Assembly (NCBI GenBank): GCA_913774725.1
Contig: CAJYIG010000056.1
Span: 1-5,204, forward strand
Length of the DNA: 5,204 nucleotides
DNA from: an uncultured Curtobacterium sp.
Lineage (GTDB): Bacteria; Actinomycetota; Actinomycetes; Actinomycetales; Microbacteriaceae
Reading direction: 5' to 3'
The position numbers and the translations under genes are program-made. Of this stretch, positions 1 through 4,909 are shown one piece after another. Below the pieces are notes generated by a model. The model ran no database searches. It was not told where the DNA came from and saw nothing but the letters and a program-made list of their open reading frames with translations. Each line of letters opens with the position of its first letter. The stretch's first letter is position 1.

Positions 1-682
1 CGCCGCGGAGCGACCCGTTCGGGGCGAGCCAGCCGAGGTCGACGGTGCGCTGCTGGCCGATGACGATCCAGCCCGCCTCGTGGGCGTGCCGCAGGGCCGT
101 GAGGACGAGGCCGCCGGCGACGAAGACGAGGAAGACGCCGGTCCCGGTGAAGAACCGGCCGAGGTCGAGCCGGACACCGCCCGTGTAGATGCCGTAGCCG
201 ACCAGGACGGCGACCGCGATGCCGATGACCGCGCCGAGGGCGGCCGTGCCGGTGTCCGACGACGCCTGGAAGGTCGCGAGCAGGAAGACCGAGGTCTCGA
301 AGCCCTCCTTGAGGACGGCGAGGAACGCCATGCCGGCGAGGGCCCACGCGGTGCCGCGACCGAGCGCCTCGGACGCACTCGCCTGCAGGTCCCGCGACAG
401 CGTCCGTGCGTGCGTGCGCATCCAGACGATCATCCCGGTGACGAAGACGACGGCGACCGCACCGATGATCGTCTCCATGCCCTCCTGCTGCGCCTGGGGC
501 AGGGCCTGCTCGACGAGCTGCAGGCCGAAGCCCACCGCGATGCTCAGCGCGACCGCGGCCCCGACACCGACCCACATCGGGGTCAGCGGGGCGCGGTTGC
601 GACGGAGGAACGCGGCGATGATGCCGACGATGAGCGTCGCTTCGAGGCCTTCGCGGAGGCCGATGACGAGGGTGGCGATCAT
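1..682 (-). CDS. efeU: EfeU/FTR1-family iron permease, N-terminal part (runs off the left edge)
   Basis: Cytoplasmic-membrane permease of the EfeUOB (FTR1-type) iron-uptake system, which in this family passes iron across the membrane together with the periplasmic/lipoprotein EfeO and the peroxidase EfeB. I translated the minus strand from ATG at 682 and obtained 227 residues with no stop, beginning MIATLVIGLREGLEATLIVG. The first FTR1 motif REGLE is at residues 10-14 inside membrane segment 1. A QEGME motif is at 66-70, and the second FTR1-type motif is KEGFE at 125-129, with Lys where Arg is usual. Hydrophobic segments lie at about 2-26, 37-57, 69-88, 111-137, 147-167 and 180-198. The family is usually about 270-290 residues, so roughly the last fifth is missing. 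The start is well fixed: an in-frame TAG lies just upstream and no other start codon intervenes. There is no clear Shine-Dalgarno sequence. An iron box abuts the start, so repression by iron is likely. Product assignment is firm; the gene symbol rests on family and motifs. Confidence 0.93.
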   Translation of the reverse strand, partial: MIATLVIGLREGLEATLIVGIIAAFLRRNRAPLTPMWVGVGAAVALSIAVGFGLQLVEQALPQAQQEGMETIIGAVAVVFVTGMIVWMRTHARTLSRDLQASASEALGRGTAWALAGMAFLAVLKEGFETSVFLLATFQASSDTGTAALGAVIGIAVAVLVGYGIYTGGVRLDLGRFFTGTGVFLVFVAGGLVLTALRHAHEAGWIVIGQQRTVDLGWLAPNGSLRG

Positions 683-685
683 GGC

Positions 686-704
686 GAAGGTGAGGCTAAC
701 CTAA
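686..704. promoter_or_regulatory. DtxR/IdeR-type iron box between efeU and the TRIC gene
   Basis: The plus strand reads GAAGGTGAGGCTAACCTAA. This matches the actinobacterial iron-regulator consensus TTAGGTTAGGCTAACCTAA at 16 of 19 positions, and the right half is perfect. The left edge is 3 bp from the efeU ATG and the right edge is 47 bp from the TRIC ATG. DtxR/IdeR with bound Fe(II) represses iron-uptake genes by binding such boxes over promoters, which suits an iron permease gene. Whether the divergent TRIC gene is also controlled is inferred from position only. The exact protein (DtxR, IdeR or a relative) cannot be told from this window. Confidence 0.78.
697..703. promoter_or_regulatory. 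Candidate -10 elements for both divergent promoters, inside the iron box
   Basis: The box contains a TANNNT hexamer on each strand: TAACCT on plus (697-702) and TAGGTT on minus (703-698). Used as -10 elements, they would place the efeU transcript start about 8 nt before its ATG and the TRIC transcript start about 43 nt before its ATG. No good TTGACA-like -35 is visible at the right spacing on either strand. The hexamers are also built into the operator consensus, so their presence alone is weak evidence. Confidence 0.3.
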
Positions 705-751
705 CCAACCCGCGGCTCGCCACTCCTGCGACGTGGGGTTTGATTGTTCTC

Positions 752-1525
752 ATGAACGTGCTGACCCCGGAGGCCCTTGCGTCGGTCACCGACGTGCTCG
801 ACCTCGCCGGGGTGTTCGCGTCGGCACTGCTCGGCGGATCGCTCGCGCGCACGATGGACTTCGACCTGTTCGGGTTCCTCGTGGTCGGGTTCGTCTCCGG
901 GCTCGGCGGCGGCATGCTCCGGGACACCCTGCTGCAGAACGGCCCGCCGGTCGCGCTCGTCGACCCGCTCTACCTGCCGGTGGCGATCGCCGGGGCGCTG
1001 GTCGCGTTCCTCGTCTCGTTCTCGGAGCTCACCTGGGACCGGCTCTTCACCGTGCTCGACGCCGCCGTCATCGGGTTCTGGTCCGTGGTCGGGGTCCAGC
1101 GCACCTTCGACGCCGGGCTTGGTTGGCCTGCCGCCATCATCATGGGCACGATCACCGCGGTCGGCGGCGGCGCGATGCGCGACCTGCTGCTCCGGCGCGT
1201 GCCCGCGGTGTTCGGCGGGAACGCGCTCTACGCGACCGTGGCCGTCGCCGCGTCGGCGGTGATGGTGGTCGCGTCGTACCTCGGGTCGCCGTCGATCGGG
1301 ATCATCGCCGCGATCGTGCTGTCGCTCGGGCTCCGCTACGGCGCCGTCAAGCGCGGGTGGGGGCTGCCGAACGGTCGCGACTGGCAGCCGAAGTCGACGC
1401 TCGGCGCGCTGCTGCAGCGCGGCCGACGGCTCCGCCCGGACGCCATCCGGCTGCTCCGCCGTCCCGGACGCCGGACCGGCCGCGGGGCCGTCCGCAGCGA
1501 CCGGGACACGCCCGACGACGCCTGA
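752..1525 (+). CDS. TRIC/UPF0126-family integral membrane protein (trimeric intracellular cation channel type)
   Basis: Complete 257-residue membrane protein of the family called UPF0126, TRIC or Gly_transporter (YadS/YicG relatives). Prokaryotic TRIC members form trimeric, K+-permeable channels, and some E. coli relatives have been linked to glycine transport, so the substrate here is open. Two homologous halves are visible: GLGGGMLRDTLL at about 50-61 and AVGGGAMRDLLL at about 136-147, each carrying the family GGGxxRD motif (52-58 and 138-144). About seven hydrophobic segments follow the expected TRIC pattern: roughly 14-32, 38-55, 73-91, 98-117, 124-138, 155-175 and 180-197. Residues 200-257 form an Arg-rich, probably cytoplasmic tail. 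ATG at 752 is chosen because the family match begins there; the reading frame is open further upstream only because it runs antisense to efeU. The only SD-like bases, GGGG at 735-738, are 13 nt away, so the ribosome site is weak. It is divergent from efeU and shares its 69-bp regulatory gap. Confidence 0.9.
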   Translation: MNVLTPEALASVTDVLDLAGVFASALLGGSLARTMDFDLFGFLVVGFVSGLGGGMLRDTLLQNGPPVALVDPLYLPVAIAGALVAFLVSFSELTWDRLFTVLDAAVIGFWSVVGVQRTFDAGLGWPAAIIMGTITAVGGGAMRDLLLRRVPAVFGGNALYATVAVAASAVMVVASYLGSPSIGIIAAIVLSLGLRYGAVKRGWGLPNGRDWQPKSTLGALLQRGRRLRPDAIRLLRRPGRRTGRGAVRSDRDTPDDA

Positions 1526-1620
1526 GCAGGCCGCGACCGCAGCACCGTGACGTCGGCGGACCGCCCACTCCGGACGACCGGACCAGCGTCGTCGGGGCAC
1601 CCGCGAGGTACCATCGCTAC

Positions 1621-1640
1621 CGCCGGGTATCGACCCGGTG
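1621..1640. repeat. Inverted repeat CCGGGT-ATCG-ACCCGG, possible operator or hairpin
   Basis: Perfect 6-bp arms at 1623-1628 and 1633-1638 flank the 4-base loop ATCG. The stem extends to 8 bp if one G-U and one C-G pair are added. It lies 7 nt downstream of a possible -10 (TACCAT, 1609-1614), where a TetR-type repressor could block transcription start. It could equally be an RNA hairpin in the leader. Confidence 0.45.
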
Positions 1641-1693
1641 ACCACCGTCCTCGACGCACCGACACGACCCGAACGTGGCGGTCCACCGAGCGA

Positions 1694-1710
1694 CGGGGCC
1701 GGGGGCCCCG
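1694..1710. repeat. GC-only hairpin CGGGGCC-GGG-GGCCCCG
   Basis: Perfect 7-bp arms with a 3-base loop. A flanking CACC (1684-1687) and GGTG (1713-1716) can add a second stem across an internal loop. No T tract follows, so a simple intrinsic terminator is not supported. G+C-only stems of this length occur by chance in such DNA, so function is uncertain. Confidence 0.4.
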
Positions 1711-1715
1711 CTGGT

Positions 1716-1740
1716 GCCGCGCGTGCGACCGACGCGCGGC
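1716..1740. repeat. 25-bp perfect inverted repeat (9-7-9), candidate TetR operator or leader hairpin
   Basis: The arms GCCGCGCGT (1716-1724) and ACGCGCGGC (1732-1740) are exact reverse complements across the 7-base spacer GCGACCG. This is the longest perfect inverted repeat I found in the region before the TetR gene, ending 120 bp upstream of its ATG. TetR-family repressors bind palindromes of comparable size, usually near their own promoter, so autoregulation is possible. The distance is long unless transcription starts nearby, and an RNA stem-loop is the alternative. Confidence 0.5.
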
Positions 1741-1806
1741 TCGGCAGGTCTCCGAGGACCGCACCGTCAGCGGGTGCGGCACAGCCCGTGCGCCACCGAC
1801 GCGCGG
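1728..1806. repeat. 12-bp direct repeat pair ACCGACGCGCGG (copies at 1728-1739 and 1795-1806)
   Basis: The two perfect copies start 67 bp apart. Each is preceded by GTGCG, directly overlapping that run in the first copy and after two extra C bases in the second. The first copy includes the right arm of the 25-bp palindrome. The copies could be repeated protein-binding half-sites or a small duplication. Confidence 0.4.
1759..1779. repeat. Inverted repeat CCGCACC-7 nt-GGTGCGG
   Basis: Perfect 7-bp arms at 1759-1765 and 1773-1779 with a 7-base spacer, in the leader of the TetR gene. It follows the larger 9-7-9 palindrome and could form an adjacent RNA stem-loop. It may be a chance product of high G+C. 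Confidence 0.35.
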
Positions 1807-1826
1807 GGATCGACCGGACGGCGCAC
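1788..1826. repeat. Inverted repeat GTGCGCC-25 nt-GGCGCAC
   Basis: Perfect 7-bp arms at 1788-1794 and 1820-1826 with a 25-base spacer, ending 34 bp before the TetR ATG. The long loop makes it the weakest of the series. If folded in RNA it would be the stem closest to the start codon. Confidence 0.28.
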
Positions 1827-1860
1827 CACCGTCCACGACGACGATCACGGACCAGGACCC

Positions 1861-2469
1861 ATGAGCGACGACGCCTCCTCCCCCACCCCCAGGACACCCC
1901 GCGCCGAGGTGCGCGAACGACTGCTCGTCGCCGGAGCGGACGTGTTCGCCGAGTCCGGCGTGCACGGTGCCCGGCTCGACGACGTCGCCGCGCGCGCCGG
2001 CTTCAGCAAGGGCGCCGTCTACTCGAACTTCTCGTCGAAGCAGGACCTCGTCGCCCAGGTCATGCAGCGCTCGACGAACCGGATCCTGGCGGCACTGCAG
2101 GAGGTCGTGCGCGAGGACGTCGCCGCCACGAGCATCGCCGACGTCGTCCGGGCGGCCTTCGGACGGTACGACCAGGGACGGCAGTTCGCCCTCGTCTCCG
2201 AGCTCCGCGGCTACGCCCTGCGGCACCCGGAGTTCATGCCCGAGTTCGTCCGGCAGCGCCGCGAACTGCAGGACGGTGTGCTCGACCTGGTGCGCCTGTG
2301 GTTCGGCGCACACCCGGAGGTCGAGCCGGGCATGCCGCTCGAGGACTTCGCGACGCTGCTCGTCGGCGCCAACGTGGGGATCGTCTTCGACGGGCCGGCG
2401 CTGCCCGGGGTGAACCCGGGCGACGTCATCGCGAGCCTGGTCGACGCGGTGGTGCGCCCGCGGCGCTGA
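1861..2469 (+). CDS. TetR/AcrR-family transcriptional regulator
   Basis: Complete 202-residue DNA-binding repressor-type protein, a normal length for the TetR family. The N-terminal domain spans about residues 14-65. VRERLLVAGADVFAESGVHGARL at 17-39 forms the first helix and turn, and LDDVAARAGFSKGAVYSNFSSKQDL at 39-63 is the helix-turn-helix with the family's G-F/V-SKGAVYSNFSSK signature. The remainder (about 70-202) is the variable ligand-binding and dimerisation domain, from which no ligand can be predicted. The start ATG at 1861 leaves the usual short tail before the first helix; earlier in-frame starts would add a compositionally unlike 62-residue extension. AGGA at 1854-1857 is a closely spaced, weak ribosome site. 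A 335-bp palindrome-rich region lies upstream, suggesting autoregulation. There is no divergent partner gene, so the regulated target is unknown. It converges with the transglutaminase gene. Confidence 0.92.
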   Translation: MSDDASSPTPRTPRAEVRERLLVAGADVFAESGVHGARLDDVAARAGFSKGAVYSNFSSKQDLVAQVMQRSTNRILAALQEVVREDVAATSIADVVRAAFGRYDQGRQFALVSELRGYALRHPEFMPEFVRQRRELQDGVLDLVRLWFGAHPEVEPGMPLEDFATLLVGANVGIVFDGPALPGVNPGDVIASLVDAVVRPRR

Positions 2470-2485
2470 GACGCGCGGCGCACAA

Positions 2486-2509
2486 CGCGGCACGGCGGCA
2501 CGGCGGCAC
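2486..2509. repeat. Three-copy 8-bp tandem repeat, unit GGCGGCAC
   Basis: Copies lie at 2486-2493 (first base C instead of G), 2494-2501 and 2502-2509 in the gap between the convergent genes. The repeat supplies two alternative left arms (2490-2499 and 2498-2507) for the terminator-like stem described next. Unit-number variation by slippage is plausible. Confidence 0.6.
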
Positions 2510-2545
2510 GCAGCAGCGCCGCATGCACCGCAGCCGCCGCCGTGC
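2498..2545. terminator. Probable bidirectional terminator hairpin between convergent genes
   Basis: GCACGGCGGC (2498-2507) pairs perfectly with GCCGCCGTGC (2536-2545), giving a 10-bp stem with a 28-base loop. The same right arm can pair with the identical copy at 2490-2499. The stem begins 28 nt after the TetR stop and, read on the minus strand, 6 nt after the transglutaminase stop. No T tract is present on either side, as is common in high-GC actinobacteria, so termination is inferred from structure and position only. Confidence 0.4.
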
Positions 2546-2551
2546 ACGCGC

Positions 2552-4909
2552 CTAGGCCGTGCGGCGGCTCCGCCGGCCCTCGTGGGACCAGGCGGACGAG
2601 GGCAGCAGGCTCGGCGGGAACAGGCGGGACCGGACCACGCGGGCCCGCGGGACGGACGCGTCGAGGGCGACCCGCGCCTCCAGGACGGCCCGCCGGAGCG
2701 CACCGGTGTCCACGCTCGCCGCACCGTCCGCGGCGAAGCGCTCGACGTCGACCGCGTCGACGATGTTCGTCAGCTGCGGGAGGACGGCCGCGGGCACGGC
2801 ATCCGTCAGGCGCCCGAGCACGGCACGCGCCGTGCGGGCCGCTGCAGCGGCGTCACCGGGTGGCGCGAGCCCCGGGGCGTACCCGTGGTCGGCGACGTCG
2901 TCGAGCACCTCGCGCCAGGCCTGCAGGGCAGGTGAGCGCCCGGCGCGCACGGCGGCGAGCCGACGCCGCCGCCGGACGACGCGGACGACCCCCGGCGCGA
3001 CGAGCACCGCGAGCAGGAGCAGCAGCCCGACCGCCAGGCCGGCGGCACCAGGGCCGCCGGACCCATCCGTCGTGGCCGCGGCACCCGGCTGGGTCGACGA
3101 CGAGGGTGTCGGGGTGGGCGAGGCCTCGGCGGGCGCCGTCTCCCCAGGGGCCGGCAGCGGGGACTCGGACGGCGCGGGAGCGGCTGTCGCGGACGACTCC
3201 GTGCCCGCCTGGGCCGCGGCGTCGGAGCTCGGCGTGGGCTCGAACGACACCCAGCCGGCACCGCGGATGTACAGCTCGGGCCACGAGTGCAGCTGGCGGT
3301 TCGAGACGGTGTACTCGCCGTCCTCGGTCTGGTCGCTGCTGGCTCGGTACCCGACCGCGATGCGCGACGGGATCCCGAGCGTCCTGGCCATCACCGCCAT
3401 CGACGACGCGAAGTGCACGCAGTAGCCCTGGCGGACGCGCAGGAAGGTGTCGATCACGTCCATGCTGTCGCCGTCGTAGCCCTGCTCGACCGGCGCCGTC
3501 TCGGAGTAGGTGAAGAGGTCGCTCCGGAACCACTGCTCCAGGGCACGGGCCCGCGCGTAGTCGTTCGGCAGACCGCCGGCCACCCGCTGGGCGGCCGCGC
3601 GGATGTCGCGGGGCAGGTCCTCCGGCAACGCCAGGTCGGTGCGGAGCTGGGCGTCGCTCGGCGCCGTGAAGCCCCGGCCGTCGGTCCGCCCGAGGATCCC
3701 GCTCGCCGCGATCGCGTCGAGGTACTCCCCCGACCAGGTCGAGGCGCCGAACACCTGGTACGTCGAGCCGCGCTGGGTCACGGGACCGGTCGAGCGGACC
3801 GTGTTCGAGTCCCCCATCCAGCGCCACTGCGACAGGTCGAGGTTCGTCGACTGGGACTCGACGGACACGGCGCCGCCCGGCACGGGCAGGTAGTTGCTCG
3901 ACAGGCCGCTGATCCGGATCGTCAGGTCGCCGCGGCTCGCCAGACGGGGGTTGACCCCGACCGCCCACTGCTGCTGGTCAGCGGTCTCCGCGTCGGTGGC
4001 GTCGGTCACCGTCGGCACCCAGTCGCCGGTGCCGAACTCGTCGAGGTCGGCGAGCTTGAGGTACTCCGGCTGCCCGTCGGCCGTGCGGTAGCGGAACACC
4101 TCGAGCTCGTTCGGCTGACGCAGGTCGCGGCCGAGTTCGAGCAGCGTGCCGGGACGCCCGGGCTGGATCGGCGCCTGCAGCGCACCGGTGACCCCGGACA
4201 GCCAGCTGGCGTTGATCGGGACGAGCACCGGGAGACCGACGGCGACGACCAGTCCGATGGCGCCCACGACCGCGGCCGGGAACGCCCGCTGCACCGGTCG
4301 GACCGACAGCCACAGGAGCCCGAGGAAGGCGATGCCGACCAGCACGACGAGCACCGGCGACGCCGGCTCCCCCGTGACGACGCCGGGGACGATGAGCACG
4401 ACGAGCGCGGGCACGGCGGCGAGCGCGACCGTCGGGGCGATCGCGGCGAGGAACAGGGACACCCCGGCGACCCAGCCGATCGCGATGGTGACGATCAGCC
4501 GGATCGCGTCGCTCTGCGGCAGCGGCGCGGGGTTGAGCCGGATGGCGGCGAGCGCCTCGCCGAGGGCGCCCTGCCGGTCGAGCCACCCGAGCGGGGGCAC
4601 GTCGTTGGCGACGGCGGCGACGCAGGACCCGACTACCAGCGTGGCGACGAGGGCGATGAAGCGCACACCGGGTGCCCGACGCCGGACGGCGAGGACGACC
4701 GCGACGAGCACCGCGGCGAAGACCACGCCGGACACCCACCAGGCGGTCCCCTGGACGAGCGGACGCATCGACAGCGCCGCGACCAGGACCGGGAGCGGCG
4801 CGAGGGCCACGACCCAGGGGCCGGGAGCGTCGGACCGCTCAGCCGGGCGCCCTGGGCGCTCGGTGCCGGCGGGCGTGCGGACGCGCTCGGCCGTCGAGGT
4901 CCCGCTCAC
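2552..4909 (-). CDS. Membrane-anchored transglutaminase-like protein (TgpA_N/DUF3488 plus transglutaminase core)
   Basis: Complete 785-residue protein of the TgpA-like family. An N-terminal membrane domain has hydrophobic segments at about 31-48, 57-76, 81-101, 136-157, 158-178, 183-203 and 211-231. An extracytoplasmic region (about 232-619) includes the transglutaminase core at about 430-560. The catalytic Cys is C497 in RQGYCVHFASSMAVMARTLGIP, the His is H541 in QLHSWPELY, and the third residue is E557 in SFEPTPS, where Asp is usual. A Ser/Thr/Pro/Ala-rich linker (about 561-617) leads to a last membrane segment (about 621-643), an RRRRR stop-transfer cluster and a cytoplasmic tail (about 651-785) in the place where DUF4129-type tails occur. 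The exact reaction is unknown; peptide or protein modification at the cell envelope is the family expectation. GTG at 4909 is chosen: it overlaps the DUF58 stop as GTGA and has AGGGGAG 6 nt upstream. An earlier start at 5080 would overlap DUF58 by 175 bp and add Arg/Pro-rich sequence unlike the family. Confidence 0.92.
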   Translation of the reverse strand: MSGTSTAERVRTPAGTERPGRPAERSDAPGPWVVALAPLPVLVAALSMRPLVQGTAWWVSGVVFAAVLVAVVLAVRRRAPGVRFIALVATLVVGSCVAAVANDVPPLGWLDRQGALGEALAAIRLNPAPLPQSDAIRLIVTIAIGWVAGVSLFLAAIAPTVALAAVPALVVLIVPGVVTGEPASPVLVVLVGIAFLGLLWLSVRPVQRAFPAAVVGAIGLVVAVGLPVLVPINASWLSGVTGALQAPIQPGRPGTLLELGRDLRQPNELEVFRYRTADGQPEYLKLADLDEFGTGDWVPTVTDATDAETADQQQWAVGVNPRLASRGDLTIRISGLSSNYLPVPGGAVSVESQSTNLDLSQWRWMGDSNTVRSTGPVTQRGSTYQVFGASTWSGEYLDAIAASGILGRTDGRGFTAPSDAQLRTDLALPEDLPRDIRAAAQRVAGGLPNDYARARALEQWFRSDLFTYSETAPVEQGYDGDSMDVIDTFLRVRQGYCVHFASSMAVMARTLGIPSRIAVGYRASSDQTEDGEYTVSNRQLHSWPELYIRGAGWVSFEPTPSSDAAAQAGTESSATAAPAPSESPLPAPGETAPAEASPTPTPSSSTQPGAAATTDGSGGPGAAGLAVGLLLLLAVLVAPGVVRVVRRRRRLAAVRAGRSPALQAWREVLDDVADHGYAPGLAPPGDAAAAARTARAVLGRLTDAVPAAVLPQLTNIVDAVDVERFAADGAASVDTGALRRAVLEARVALDASVPRARVVRSRLFPPSLLPSSAWSHEGRRSRRTA

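Larger units (their letters stand above)
1641..1840. repeat. 16-bp imperfect direct repeat pair ACCACCGTCC(T/A)CGACG (copies at 1641-1656 and 1825-1840)
   Basis: The copies agree at 15 of 16 positions and bracket the hairpin-rich part of the leader: one begins directly after the CCGGGT palindrome, the other ends 20 bp before the TetR ATG. No function can be assigned. Confidence 0.35.
1526..1860. other. 335-bp intergenic region and probable leader of the TetR gene, rich in inverted repeats
   Basis: I see no convincing gene here on either strand. The TetR reading frame stays open upstream to 1675 and another plus frame opens with GTG at 1638, but third-position composition is not biased as in the neighbouring genes and neither resembles a known protein. 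The region holds inverted repeats at 1621-1640, 1694-1710, 1716-1740, 1759-1779 and 1788-1826. It also has a 12-bp direct repeat (1728-1739 and 1795-1806) and a 15/16 direct repeat (1641-1656 and 1825-1840). A small TCCGG-ACGA-CCGGA hairpin at 1569-1582 after the TRIC stop has no T tract. No promoter with a good -10/-35 pair stands out; TACCAT at 1609-1614 is a possible -10 just before the first palindrome. Confidence 0.7.

Noticed and set aside
80..751. Upstream extension of the TRIC reading frame (about 224 extra residues)
   Set aside because: It is antisense to efeU, is rich in Asp/Glu/Arg with no domain character, and the family match starts at the ATG at 752.
746..757. GTTC-TCAT-GAAC at the TRIC start, resembling an SOS/LexA-type box
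   Set aside because: The order of the halves is reversed relative to the GAAC-N4-GTTC box, and 4-bp arms are too short to support an operator.
1569..1582. TCCGG-ACGA-CCGGA hairpin after the TRIC stop as a terminator
   Set aside because: Only a 5-bp stem and no T tract; not enough to call a terminator.
1638..1860. Possible small gene starting at GTG 1638 (reads VTTVLDAPTRPERGG)
   Set aside because: The first residues look plausible, but third-position G/C bias is lost after a few codons, there is no ribosome site, and the frame simply runs on through the TetR gene to 2555.
1675..1860. N-terminal extension of the TetR protein by 62 residues
   Set aside because: TetR proteins have short tails before the first helix. 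The extension has unlike composition and overlaps the palindromic leader; ATG 1861 fits better.
701..1897. Long minus-strand open frame opposite the TRIC gene (398 aa)
   Set aside because: Arg/Pro-rich low-complexity translation and a mirror of a real membrane protein gene; a typical high-GC shadow frame.
2542..3513. Plus-strand open frames opposite the transglutaminase gene (323 aa and 288 aa)
   Set aside because: Arg/Ser/Pro-rich translations with no motif; the opposite strand carries a complete recognisable protein.
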